Counted from the first letter of the stretch, positions 41,317 through 52,184 are shown. The stretch: 64,000 bases of DNA from Diploptera punctata (GCA_030220185.1 JASPKZ010003423.1:620001-684000); one strand, 5' to 3'. The notes: a model not told the origin generated them from the sequence alone. Numbers and translations: made by a program.

Positions 41317-42418
41317 GAGTTGCTCAGTGGAAAAGAGGCACATGCCACAAATCTGCCAATTGTGAGTTTCTGTTATGGTTAAGTAGATCCTGCTATCTTG
41401 CATCAATTCCAATAACTATTTGCATGGTGGTATGTCTCTATTCTTTAACAAAGAGCATAATAAAACTTGAAGATTCTGAATTATAGACATAGCTAATGGA
41501 AAAAAGACACATGCCACATTCTTTATCTTTTATCTCAAGTGGTTACAGTCAATGTTCCTGATAGTTTGGCAGAAATGAAACTAACCAATCAGAATATAGT
41601 TCCATTACCCTCTGGATCTATAATAATATTGATCCAGAGGGCAGTGGCAGTTCTCAAATTACCTACAACATTTCCAATATGTCTTACACAGATGTTGAGG
41701 TTTAATGCGTTTTCTGAAGAAAAAAAGGCAAGTTAATAGTAAAAGAAGGACTCATCATGAAAATAAGTGGGAGGATAATGAAAGAAAACGCCTGATAAAT
41801 AGTGTATAACAATAAGAAGATTGTGCCAGCAAAGGAGTTTGTAAGTAGTGGAACTCCGTGTTGCAAACTAATATCATGTGATTTCACTCCACTAATGATT
41901 AATGAAGATAAGAGAGGTTATGCAAAGAAGAGAAAAGATGAAACATAAGTCAAAGGAAGGTTTCATTCAGATACTATGTTCGTGTAACTAATACTAGCGA
42001 ACTTGAAGTCTGTAGAAGTGCATTTCTAGCAGTTCACGGAATATCAATAAAATGTTTAAGAACTGTTTGGAAAAGTGAAGAATGTGTTAGGGAAGTTTCT
42101 GATGATGAAGAAGAGAGTCAATCAACATCAGAAATTTGCGTCCATACACCCGCTGAAGATATAAGAGGCATTATGTGGGGCATATGCCACTACTTAATTT
42201 GCACAAATTACCTGTCCTATTACATAAAAATACTTAATACTAGGAATATTTCAACTAATATTTAATAAGATATTCAATACATCATCTAATTCAAGATTCT
42301 GTTAAAAAATTAAAACATAGTGTCCATATTACACAGATAAACAACTTTCAGAAATTCCTTGTTTCTGTAAAATAGTTTTCTTGTGGCATGTGCCTCTATT
42401 CCACTGGGCAACTCAATT
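41317..42418 (+). mobile_element. DNA-transposon-like element with ~38-bp TIRs
   Basis: Left end ATTGAGTTGCTCAGTGGAAA then AGAGGCACATGCCACAA; right end TTGTGGCATGTGCCTCTATT then CCACTGGGCAACTCAAT: an inverted repeat with two mismatches. Related CACATGCCAC motifs recur inside (about 41506 and 42185). The plus strand between 41730 and 42125 has broken frames with VPAKEFVSSGTPC and CRSAFLAVHGIS, which resemble a zinc-finger-bearing transposase-like insect family I cannot name with confidence. Confidence 0.6.
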
Positions 42419-43590
42419 GTATAAACAATGTAAATGGAGAGTTTAGGGAAGCAGTTAGAAATTGAAATTTGTGTTGATAAAAATAAAGGATTTCAAATAA
42501 TACGTCAAATAGCCTGTATTTTGCCAGGTAAAGATTTCAGAATGGATATTTTTGACGAATATTTAACAACCAGTGACATAGTGTTTCATTACATCTGTGG
42601 AAGTAGAGAGAAGTTTCTTCAAGTATAAAACAGTGTTAGCTGACAACAGCCGATTCTTCACTTTTGATAACTTACGGATCATTATGATGGTGTATTGCAA
42701 TGTCAACTAAGGTATGTTTAGTTAATAACTTTTCATATTAGTTTAATAGAAATGAGATTGGCCTGGTAATAATTATTAATTGTTTAATTATGTTATGTTA
42801 CTACTAAGAACATGAATTGTTTTAGAACAGTTACCCCAATAAATAATCATTATTTGTCTTAGACAATTTCTAATTAGTAAATTGATAATTATTAATTAGT
42901 TAATTACTACGAAATTTATAATTTTCGTTAGGTAATTTCTTTACAGTTTTATATAATTTTAAGAGAAATTTAAGTGAATGTTATAGGCAATTTCTTAAAC
43001 ATTTTAAGGTCATAAACATCCGGGTCCTATTGATTAGTTATTTATGAGGTATAAGTTACTTGCTGACAGACAATACTACTGTGACGAGAATCTTGGAATA
43101 CTCTATCGCTTCTATCAAACTTCCCAGCCCGTGTATAGACGTTAGTATTTTTCTTCAATCTATTTGACATTTCAAGGGTCAAGATTGAAAGTTATACGTG
43201 AAAGATTTGACTAATGTTGTTCAGAGTCTTCATTTTTCGGGTTTGAGCTTCTTTTATGCACCGTACATTTACGACACCAGTCCCAAAGCTCTAATTCTCT
43301 TCAAAATGAAGCCATATTGACCCCAGTCGAATAAGAACCCGCAAGCTTCGAATCCAGAAGCGACCGATATGAAAACATAATATACAACATATTGCGATCG
43401 ACCTCCGGAAACAAATGCATTCATATATCAAAATACTAATTATGAGGCGTTGTACAACAACCGGGTATGCGCCATTATGTAAGTTCCGAGAAAAAATGTG
43501 TTTAAAGCTTTTTTTTTACATTTTGAACTCTAGCAAGAGCTATTTAATTATTTCCGACTTGGTAATCACTAATATGATGTACTGATTCAT
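42419..43590. other. No gene I can support; 64-codon frame and worn SINE-E head
   Basis: A 64-codon plus frame (42434-42628) starts 16 bp after the TIR element and has no recognisable motif. At 43318-43372, TTGACCCCAGTCGAATAAGA then ACCCGCAAGCTTCGAAT faintly matches the SINE-E head in inverse. Confidence 0.35.
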
Positions 43591-43875
43591 ACTGCGTGCG
43601 CTACAAGCCGGAAGGTCGAGAGTACCACACCCGATGTTGTCAGGTTTTTTAAATTGACCCTAGCCTTCTGGCGGCACTATGACCCTAGAGTCGACTCAGC
43701 CTCTAACGGACATGAGTACCAGAGGCTTTTTCTGGAGGTAAAGGCGGCCCTCGCGCAGGGCAGACAACCCGGCTGACATCAAGTGCCGATTGTTGAGAAA
43801 AAGTGGAAGCCTTAACCTCCTACTATCCCGAGGTCCTCCTGAGGCCTGAGTGGGATCACTTTACTTCACTTTACT
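43591..43875 (+). mobile_element. SINE-B, head partly lost
   Basis: CTACAAGCCGGAAGGTCGAG, CGGCACTATGACCCTAGAGT, CAACCCGGCTGACATCAAGT and GAGTGGGATCACTTTACTTC. The A-box side is missing and the B box is damaged (GAGAGTACCACACCCG). Confidence 0.85.
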
Positions 43876-45209
43876 GTATGAGTAAAACAATTTATATTTA
43901 TTTTAACGGTCAATATTCCATTACTGCACTTAGACGTAATCAGAATGATGTCATAATCGTTTGCATCAATCACCGCCGGAAGAGGGCGTTTAAAGTGTTG
44001 ATGCGTATTATTATGGGATATTTTATTATGTATCAACCAGCCAAACGTCAGGTAATGCGTATACATTTTTTATGTAAAATATTGTATCATAATATTAGTA
44101 GTGTATGTTTGCACAATACATTTATTATTGATGTGTGTTTATATATATTGTATTGTTTTGTAATAATACACTACATATTACATTATGAAATGTGCGTGTT
44201 ACATTAATAATGTTTTCTAAATAAATCCATTTTTTCATACAATTACAGTACATACGAAAAAAAAAACACATAAAAATTTAAAAAAAAAAAAGGTATGCTC
44301 TAACAAATTTGTGAAATTAATTTTCTTATTCTACAGAGTAAAAATGTCTATAGACATCCATCAACTTGCACAATAAATTTTTATTTTGAACTATAATACG
44401 TTTTTAAAAGGCATATACATGACTAATAATATTCTTATGTAACTGTAAACAATATTTGAAATAAGTGGAAATCCAGTAAATAATACAAATAAGTTCTCAT
44501 ATTTTTAATATGAACTATTCACATTGCAAATTTATATAATATATTAAAATTTTCATAGAACCAATTTTAGAAATAAATATACACTTTTCATTTCACAAAA
44601 AAAAGTAACGGGTTTTACAAACGGAAGAACGTTTCTAACGCCGTTTGCCTATTACAATGACCTCTGAATTGACAAGCGCCCGATATGTTTATGTTTATAA
44701 AATAGGAGTATGTGGACTTCGTGTACGAAACGTATATGATTCAAATAATAAATATAACTCTTACACACCTGCAGTGAGACAGAAAATGCCTTTCCGTTTC
44801 CAGGGCAGTTCTTAAAAACCATAGCCTATCCAAATTTTTTGTAAAACAATGTCATAAATCAATAACAATTATATACCTAAAGACAAAGTAGAAGCCAAGA
44901 CCTACGTTAATAACACTGAAGCATTTTATTTCATTTTTTAAAAATGTTAAAAAAATGCTGGTTCATCATAATCTTAGCTCTAATTTGCTATGAGTCTGTC
45001 AAATGTTACCCATTCCCATGTCTTCACTCTCTCTCTCTCTTTTTCAAGTTTGAAGTAAATAAAAATGAATAAATCTTTGGTATATCAACTCCGGAGGATC
45101 CTAGTCATTGGAGATGTTTGGTTGATATGGTTGATTCAACAGACATTACTCCGTTGAGGCAGCATCTTCAGCCGTTAGGTTGATGATATTTTTTGGTATA
45201 GCCTATTTT
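43876..45209. other. No gene I can support
   Basis: A 134-codon plus frame (43803-44207) starts inside SINE-B and continues into AT-rich sequence. It has no motif and unusual composition, so it is treated as chance. The rest is low-complexity AT. Confidence 0.45.
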
Positions 45210-46180
45210 AACTCAGTAGAACTCATAAAATCAGGGGGAGAAAAAATTATGGGCAAGATACACTGGTTCTTTAACGTGATTTAAAAACAAAAAGGATTTT
45301 CCAAATTAATATAAAAATGGATCATCGCACGAACATATGTGAAAAGTGATAACAATAATTCTAACAATTATAGGAGCATTTGATTACTTTCAACATCGTT
45401 AAAATTCTAACAAAAACATTGTAAACCAAATTTATTCCTTATATTGCCGACATACAGGTGATCATCAATGTGGATTTAGAGGCAATAGGTTTACTACAGA
45501 TCAGATTTTTAATAAAAGACAGATTCTGGAAAATGAATGGCAATGTATATGAACTGTACAATATTATAGATCTAAATGAAGTATACGATTGAATTAAAAC
45601 GGAGACATTGTATCGTATTCTGCTACAATTCGGGATTCCTGAAAAGTTTGTTAGACTTATTCGAAAGTGTCACAACACGCACAATAAGTAGGCTACGTGT
45701 AAGCGAACAGTCTTTATATAAATTTGAAATGTACAGTGGATTAAATCAAGAAGAGACACTTTCTCCTTTGCTATTTAATTATGTTCTGGAGAATGGATTC
45801 AGATATTGAGAGGATAAATAGGGCTTACAACTCATGGTATCGATCACTTGTTCGTGTACGCTGTACCTATTAGGAAATAGTGAAGAAATACTAAAATCCA
45901 ACTCACACATTCTACTAATTGACTCGAAACACGGAATGGAAGTAACTATTAATAAAACTAAATACGTCATCACTCATAGAAATACACTATTAAATGAGAA
46001 TGAATAAAAAGTGTTGAAAATTTTGAAGAAGTTGCAGAATTCAAATATCTAAAGATAGATATTACAGAGAGATGCGGTGTAGAAAGAAATTAAACATATC
46101 TGGAAACACATGCTGTTATGAACTAACGTAAGACACACCATCACAACTCCTGTCAAAAATATAAAATTATAGTATATTGC
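45210..46180 (+). pseudogene. Worn L-alpha reverse transcriptase
   Basis: Pieces in order: ELIKSGGEKIMGKI, the NNNSNNYRSI region, DHQCGFRGNRFTTDQIF, a palm piece GLNQEETLSPLLFNYVLENG, VYAVPIR-like in place of VYADDVV (YADD lost), SEEILKSNSHILL and EEVAEFKYLK. It ends at about 46180, beside the long hairpin. Confidence 0.8.
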
Positions 46181-46227
46181 CGTACGAGTGTGGTAAACAT
46201 TTGATAAGGATCGAGGAAAATAATAGT

Positions 46228-46668
46228 TTAAAAACTAAAAGAACTCGCTTTATTAGAAAACCGAACTAAAAATTGAAAACTAATTTTAAGTTCCAATACG
46301 CTTGGGATAAAATTAAAGTGGCTAACAAAAAATCATCTCCAATACATTTAGAATAAAACTATAGTCATCTACAAATAATTTTACCATCAAAAGCGTGGGG
46401 TGCTCTATATCAATTAATATATTTGATAATAAACAGGTATTGATAAAAGTAAAGTATCTAAGAAGAAAATATAAAAACCATAAAAAGCACCCCACGCTTG
46501 TGATGGTTGATTTTGTTTTTGTAGATAACTATAGTTTTATTCTAAATGTGTTGGAGATGATTTTTTTGTTGACCATTTTAATTTTATCCCAAGCGTCTTG
46601 GAAATTAAAATTATTTTTCATGTTTTAGTTCGGTATTCTAATAAAGCGTGTTGTTTTAGTTTTTTTAA
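46228..46668. repeat. Long inverted repeat (foldback), ~180-bp arms
   Basis: Left arm about 46228-46408 and right arm about 46483-46668 are reverse complements at roughly nine of ten positions, with a ~75-bp loop. Arm ends include AGCGTGGGGTGCT/AAGCACCCCACGCTTG at the loop side and AATAGTTT/AAACTATT outside. No frame is kept. It looks like a foldback element or hairpin MITE. Confidence 0.85.
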
Positions 46669-46789
46669 AACTATTATCTATTTTTTATTTTTTAGTTTTA
46701 ATATTTTACAGAATAAGATAAAAATGTAAATATCTTTAAATTCGATACTATTGTAGTATGAGCTAAAAGTAATACTCTTCTAAAAAAAT

Positions 46790-46879
46790 CCACCGGGTCG
46801 GATTTGAACCTGCCACTTATGGATTACTGAAATTATGTACCACTACAGTCTACCGCTCTACCAACTGAGCTCTTATAAC
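46790..46879 (-). tRNA. tRNA-Tyr-like sequence with intron-like insert (pseudogene)
   Basis: On the minus strand: AGCTCAGTTGGTAGAGCGGT (A box and D arm), GACTGTAG with the GTA anticodon, ~18 nt extra, then ATCC and the T arm GGTTCAAATCC, ending CGGTGGA. An insert one base after the anticodon is the standard place of the tRNA-Tyr intron. The acceptor strands do not pair and the T stem has two mismatches, so this is a decayed copy or SINE head. Confidence 0.5.
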
Positions 46880-47675
46880 GATTAACTAAAAAGATAAGTC
46901 CGCAACCTATTATACCGGTTTTTATTATTTTGATTTTCTGATGATTCTGGCCAGGATTTTAGAAATTATGAAATTATTGTATTGTCAGTGATCCTTTACA
47001 AGTATACAAAGTTTCAAATCGATCCAATGGTTTTAAGTGGGTGAAAATCGCGTTGAAAGATTCCATTACATAGATAGATGCAGGTCAAGCTAATATAAAG
47101 CGTGTAAAAAAACGAGGTGCTTATGCCGAGTTTTTTAAATATTCGAGATTCCGTTATGTGTTTACCACATGAGTATTACCCGTACATACTATTTTTGTCA
47201 CTATGTGTATTTATTTTAGTAATTTAGATATTAGCTAAAATAATAATACATTTAACTGAAGATAAATGTTAGATTTCAGAAGGTGAATCGGCTATATGCT
47301 ATGTGTTGCTATGGAGAAATAATAAGCATTGTTGGCCATGTCGCCATCTTATATTTGTTAAAACTGTAAAATCTATTTGATTTGGGATTTATTTATGATT
47401 ATGGAGAAAGTTTTAGACGATGTGTGCAGTGATGATGAAATATAAGAGGCGTGGGAAGCTAGATGTGATGAATTAATACCGAAATTAATACAAATTGCAT
47501 TATCATTATCAACATTTCAAAATAAATGTTTTTACTTACCGCACTAGTGCTTTTGGTCATTTTTAAAGTACTGAGATTTCTTTTGTTTTCATAACAAGGA
47601 AGATAGTATGCGGGAATGTCAAATTACGATACACATCAACAATAACAATAAGTATACATTATTAGTTACATATTG

Positions 47676-47680
<5 letters not shown>
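46880..47680. other. No gene seen
   Basis: Includes AAAGTTTCAAATCGATCCAA-type sequence near 47010 that looks repeat-derived. TGTGGTAAACA near 46190 recurs inverted near 47158, a weak hint of element ends. Confidence 0.35.

Positions 47681-47714
<34 letters not shown>
47681..47714. repeat. (TA)n microsatellite
   Basis: TA run at the 3' side of the following minus-strand SINE-C. Confidence 0.95.
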
Positions 47715-47716
<2 letters not shown>

Positions 47717-48048
47717 CATCCATAGTAATTCTACCGGAGAGCAGATCTTTCACTATCATAGCATTTTCATGCTATGCTTTGCAGCTTTACTAGGGATTAT
47801 AGGTGTGGTAGCTTCCCGTTGCTTTCCACACCGCTGAAGGATGATGATAATAATAATGATAAGGATGATGATGATGGCCAGATGATTTTCGGGGACCGTT
47901 GGGCCCTAAGCTTCCTGAGATTTGTCTTACAGGTGGGGAAAAACCCCAAAAAAAAAACCTCACCTAGGAGCCTGTCCCGACCGGGAATCGAACCCGGGCC
48001 CGCGGCGTGACAAGGTAGAACGCTACCTCGAGACCACAGCTGTGGACG
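47715..48048 (-). mobile_element. SINE-C between (TA)n tracts
   Basis: Full-length minus copy: CCCATCCATAGTAATTCTAC at its 3' end, a GATGATGATGG tract, B box GGGTTCGATTCCC on the minus strand, and head GTCCACAGCTGTGGTCTCGA. (TA)n at 48050-48073 on the other side. Confidence 0.95.
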
Positions 48049-48079
48049 ACATATATATATATATATATATATAAAAAAC

Positions 48080-48950
48080 TGTAATTTTCCCATTATACTT
48101 TATGGGTGCGAAACATAGTGTCTTGCTTTAAAAGAGAGAACAAAGTTTGCTAATATGAGAGAATAAAATGCTTAGGAAAGTTTTTGGTTCAAAGGAAGAT
48201 TAAAAGAGAGATGAATAGAGAACACTGCACAGTAATGAGTTGCATGACGTTTATGCAAAATCAGACATAATAAGAACTACTAAGTCTCGTAGACGGGATG
48301 GAAGGGTATGTGGCACAAATTGGAATGGAAGAAGGGCATGCATTGATCTATAGGAAACATAAAGGAAAATCACCCAGTACGGTAGGTAGATAGGTCAAGA
48401 ATGAGGTGGACGATTGTTTGAGAGAGGTAAGTTATTACTTACTCACTTCGTCACTGGCACTATCGTACCTGTAGGTTCATGGCCGCGCGGACATGAGCTC
48501 TCCATACATCCCTATCCTGAGCTAATGTTTTCCAATCATTCCCTGTATAATATACTTCCCTCAAATCATAGTTAATTTTATTCTCCCACCTCATTCTAGG
48601 TCTACCAACAGGGATTTTTCCCTCTGGTTTTCCTACAAGAAGCTTCCATGCACATCTTTTATTCCCCATACGTGCTACATGTCCTGCCCATGCAGTCTAC
48701 GAGACTTAAATGTTTTTATTATATCTGGCTTCCTACAGAGATCATGTAGTTCATTGTTATGTAGTCTTCTCCATTCACCTGTCCATATCCTTTTGGTCCA
48801 AAAATGTTCCTAAGTACTTTATTCTCAAATACTGGTAAGTTATAAAGAGAATAATTGGAAAATATTAGCTCAGGATAGGGATGTATGGAGAGATCATGTC
48901 CGTTCGGCCATAAATTTCCGCGTTCAATCGTGAGTTGGTTAGTTTGTTAC
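48080..48950 (+). mobile_element. Old L-alpha split by a younger L-alpha
   Basis: Plus-strand relic: LYFMGAKHSVLL-type region, LGKFLVQRK, RRHGRVCGTNWNGRR, then the break at 48435. It resumes at 48834 with GGTAAGTTATAAAGAGAATA and AGCTCAGGATAGGGATGTAT, ending near 48950. The insert at 48436-48833 is flanked by GGTAAGTTAT on both sides. Confidence 0.8.
48436..48833 (-). mobile_element. L-alpha 3' fragment inserted in older L-alpha (10-bp TSD)
   Basis: A 5'-truncated minus-strand L-alpha from (TTAC) at 48436 to the LRNIFGPK region. The TSD GGTAAGTTAT is at 48426-48435 and 48834-48843. A 69-codon frame (48460-48669) carries NKRCAWKLLVGKPEGK and GRPRMRWENKINYDLRE. The tail (TTAC) beside a TTAT target fits microhomology priming. 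Confidence 0.85.
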
Positions 48951-49044
48951 TTATACTTTCACGATTGACTAACTAACTCACTTGCACTATCGAACCCGTA
49001 GGTTCGTGGCCGCGCGGACATAAACTCTCTATATATCTCTGTCC

Positions 49045-49346
49045 GGGGGCACACCGTAGCGTAGTGGTTAAGGCACTGGGCTACAAACCGGAGGGTCGAG
49101 GGTTTAAGTCCCGTTGGGGTCAGGATTTTTAAACTGACCCAAACCCTCTGGTGGCACTATGGCCCTGGGGTCGACTCAGCCTCTAACGGAAATGAGTACC
49201 AGACGCTTGTTCTGGGGTAAAGGCGGCCGTCACGCAGGGCTGACAACCCGGCTGACATAAAGTGTCGATTGTCTAGAAAAAGTGGGAACCTTAACCTTCC
49301 ACTACCCCAAGGGCCTCCGCGCCTGTTGTGGGATCACTTTACTTTT
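49045..49346 (+). mobile_element. SINE-B with 14-bp TSD
   Basis: Full length, 302 bp. Head CACCGTAGCGTAGTGGTTAA, B box GGGTTTAAGTCCC, and 3' end GTTGTGGGATCACTTTACTTTT. TSD ATATATCTCTGTCC (49031-49044) and ATATATCCCTGTCC (49347-49360), one mismatch. This fixes the family ends. Confidence 0.95.
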
Positions 49347-49396
49347 ATATATCCCTGTCCTGAGGTATTGGTTTCAAATCATTCCCTCTGTAATTA

Positions 49397-50905
49397 CACT
49401 GCTCAAAAAAATTAGGGGATATTGTAGAATAACCTATTAAGACTATGTTTTTAGGAACAGTATTAGATGCAATCACTTTCTATTACTCCAAAAGAATGTC
49501 AACAAGAATTTCAAGTCATTACGTAATCCCTGTACCACACCAGATGTCAAAGAGATCCTGATTAGGAATATGGCAAACAAACAAAGCAACATTAACATGG
49601 GTGAAAATGTTTCTTTAGTATGGTGTATGGTCTCCTCGAACGGCCAGCACTGCCTCACGCCTGTATGGCATTGATGCAATGACGTTAGCAATAAGTTCTT
49701 GGGGGATACGTGGCCACTCTTCCATAAGAGTTATGTTCAGCTCTGGAACAGTTGTGGGAGGTGCTGGTCTGCCTGCAATGCACCTGCCTAATGCATCCCA
49801 CACATGCTCAATCGGATTTAAGTCCGGGGAGGAAGCTGGCCATTGCATACGCTCGATACCCTCCACTTCCAGCATGTCGTCCACCAAGCCAGCTCTGTGG
49901 GGTCGTGCATTATCGTCCATAAAAAGAAAAGAATCACCTATGGCATCAGCATAAGGCACGACAAAAGGTCGGAGAATCTCATCTCTATACTTTACCGCAG
50001 TCAAAGTACCACCTTGGATAACGTAGAGGTCCGTACGTCCACCACTACTGACTCCTGCCTACACCATCAATCCACCGCCACCATATGGGGATCTTTCACG
50101 TACAAAAGCTGGATTGTTTCGTGTCCCTTTTTCTCTCCAGATGAATACACGCCGACTATCACATTCCATGTTGAATCGCGACTCATCAGGAAAAAGAACT
50201 GATCTCCATTCAGCATGCCTCCACCCACGATGTTCCTCCGCCCAGTTTCTGCGATCTCTACGGTGTTGTGGAGTTAACCTGGTACACACCATGGGCCCAC
50301 GGGCATATAGACCACTTCCATGCAGTCGATTAGGGACAGTTTGAGTTGACACCCTGCGTCCTGTTGCTGTTTGAAGTGCATTTCGCAGTTGAGTTGCATT
50401 CTGCTGTCTATTCCGACGGGCTGTTAACAAGAGGTAATGGTCATCCCTTGCTGTTGTTGCCCTTGGTCGACCTTGTCCGGCTCTTCTGTGAACAGTATGT
50501 TCTTTGAAAATGATTCCAAAGACTGGAAATCACGCTTTGAGACACCCCAATGGCTTGTGCCACCACTTGTTGTGTCTGTCCAGCTTCCATCCTTCCTATG
50601 GCCCTCCAAGCCATTGGTTCAGGTAAATCACGTTGTCGAGGCATCACTGTCCCTAAGGCAAGTCATTCACTAACTGAAAACTGGACTGGATTTAAAAACA
50701 GCAACAAAACATTCTCCCCCACACCACCCTTTCACATCAACAGTACAGACACTGCCCTCTGGTGTGGTACCGAGGTTACGTAACAACTTCAAACTCTTGT
50801 TTACATTATTTTGGAATAATAGAAAGTGATTGCATCTAATACTATTCCAAAAAACATAGTCTTAATAGGTTATTCTACAATATCCCCTAATTTTTTTGAG
50901 CAGTG
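49397..50905 (-). mobile_element. Tc1 transposon, complete ends, 1509 bp
   Basis: TA on both sides (49395-49396, 50906-50907). TIRs of about 149 bp (49397-49545 and 50757-50905) begin CACTGCTCAAAAAAATTAGG and agree at about nine of ten positions. Long TIRs with repeated inner blocks are usual for the IR/DR-type Tc1 elements. The transposase is on the minus strand and has two visible breaks. It lies in an L-alpha relic. Confidence 0.95.
49615..50647 (-). pseudogene. Tc1 transposase (DD34E), two lesions
   Basis: Starts MPRQRDLPEPMAWRAIGRME at 50647. The first helix-turn-helix includes QVVAQAIGVSQSVISSLWNH, then the second domain NATQLRNALQTATGRRVS. Catalytic set: D in VLFPDESRF, D in LFMDDNARPH, E in SPDLNPIEHVWD, with 34 residues between the second D and the E. 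Ends at 49615. Lesions: a one-base insertion near the HFQRTYCS stretch (about 50500), and a TAG at about 50057 in GGLMV*AGVSS where the family usually has Trp. With all three acids present, inactivation looks recent. Length (about 340 codons) is normal for the family. Confidence 0.95.
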
Positions 50906-51196
50906 TAGTTTTCTCATGTTATGGTTATTAATCTCTCATCTCATTCTTGGTCTAACTAGGAGATTCCATGGCCCTCTTTCATTCCTAATTCGTGTCATAT
51001 GTTTTATCCATTGCAGTTCAATTATTCTTATTAGCTCTGACTTCACTTAAATATTATATGGCTCATTCTTCTCTATTCACCTGTCCGTTCGTTTTTCTTT
51101 GGTCCATAAATTTTCCTAAGGACTTTATTCTCAAATACATTACTAATAATATTTTATCTTTCCTTAAAGTAAAACTTCATGCGTCGCGCTCATATA

Positions 51197-51975
51197 ACTG
51201 GGAGAATAACATAATATATATATTCATTTTTACGATTCTTGAGAGAAGTTGGGAAGCCAAGAGTCCCTGAAATGCCTAATACAGTAACTGGGAGAATAAA
51301 ATAGAAAAATCACTTTTACGTTTCTTAAGAGAAGTTGGGAAGCCAAGTGTCCCTGTAATGCTTAATAACTAGGAGACTAAACTAAAAAAAAAATTCTTCA
51401 GTTTAACGATTCGTGAGAGAAGTTGGGAAGCCAAGAGTCCCTGAAATGCCTAATAACTGGGAGAATAAAATTATTATTATTATTATTATTATTATTTCAC
51501 TTTTACGTTTCTTGAGAGAAGTCGGGAAGACAAGAGTCCCTGTATTGCCTAATAACTGAGAGAATAATTTTTTTTTTTCGTCCACCGCTATGGTCTCGAG
51601 GTAGCGTGCTGCCTTGTCACGCAGCGGACCCGGGTTCGATCCCCGGTCGGGGCAGTTTTTCTGGGTGAGGTTTTTATCGGAGTGTTTTCTCACCTATAAG
51701 ACAAATGTCAGGAAAACTTTAAGGCCCATACGGTCCCCGAAATCATATGGCCATCATCATCATCATCATAATCATTAATCGGTGTGGAAAGCAACGGGAA
51801 GCTGCTACCACACCTACAATTACCTAGTAAAGCATGCAAACATAGCATGAAAATGCTATTATTGCAATGAAGGACCTACCTTCGGGCAGAATTACTATGG
51901 ATGGATATCTTTTTTTTAGTTTTACGTTTGTTGAGAGAAGTAGGGAAGCCAAGTGTCCCTGTAATGCCTAATAGC
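51197..51975. repeat. Tandemly amplified L-alpha segment, ~5 units
   Basis: Units of about 78-100 bp start with AACTGGGAGAATAA-like sequence at 51197, 51287, 51365, 51451 and 51551, and each includes GAGAGAAGTTGGGAAGCCAA and GTCCCTGAAATGCCTAATA. The same segment occurs once in other L-alpha copies (52805-52905). An (ATT)n run (51471-51497) and the SINE-C lie within. This is tandem duplication inside a dead LINE. Confidence 0.85.
51580..51907 (+). mobile_element. SINE-C inside the amplified LINE segment
   Basis: Full-length plus copy starting GTCCACCGCTATGGTCTCGA, with TGCCTTGTCACGCAG and B box GGGTTCGATCCCC, ending ACTATGGATGGATATC. The LINE units continue on both sides, so it inserted after the tandem amplification began. 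T-rich runs flank it instead of (TA)n. Confidence 0.95.
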
Positions 51976-52069
51976 ATGCATTTTTAGAATTGAACCCATG
52001 TTTAATTTCATTCAGCGCCTCTGTCTTGTTTGTAATTATTGTTAATTTTATCTAATTAATCAAGGGTGA

Positions 52070-52170
52070 TTTGAGAGTGGTTAATTGGGAATGAACAGAA
52101 TGTTAATTGTGAATAGGGAGAGCTTATATCCGTTCGAACACATACCTCCATGTTTAGTGGTGCCAGTGAT
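52070..52170 (+). mobile_element. L-alpha 3' end scrap
   Basis: GTGATTTGAGAGTGGTTAAT, GGGAGAGCTTATATCCGTTC and GTGGTGCCAGTGATTTAG follow the L-alpha 3' end, plus strand, well diverged. A (TA)n run follows at 52190-52230. Confidence 0.6.
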
Positions 52171-52184
52171 TTAGTTTTACAATG

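Larger units (their letters stand above)
48961..52060 (-). mobile_element. L-alpha copy broken by SINE-B and Tc1
   Basis: Pieces of one minus-strand L-alpha: 48961-49044 (3' end, TATCGAACCCGTAGGTTCGT), 49347-49394, 50908-51290 (TCTCATCTCATTCTTGGTCT to GAGAGAAGTTGGG), a tandemly repeated segment to 51975, and 51976-52060 (GAATTGAACCCATGTTTAAT). SINE-B (49045-49346), Tc1 (49397-50905) and SINE-C (51580-51907) sit inside, so this copy is older than all three. Confidence 0.8.

Noticed and set aside
42434..42628. 64-codon plus-strand frame that could be a host exon
   Set aside because: No recognisable domain or clear splice context; too short to support.
43803..44207. 134-codon plus-strand frame
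   Set aside because: Begins inside a SINE-B and runs into low-complexity AT sequence; composition and lack of motifs suggest chance.
46183..47190. A single transposon bounded by TGTGGTAAACA
   Set aside because: Only 11 bp are inverted and the outer GTACG match has different spacing; the evidence is too thin.
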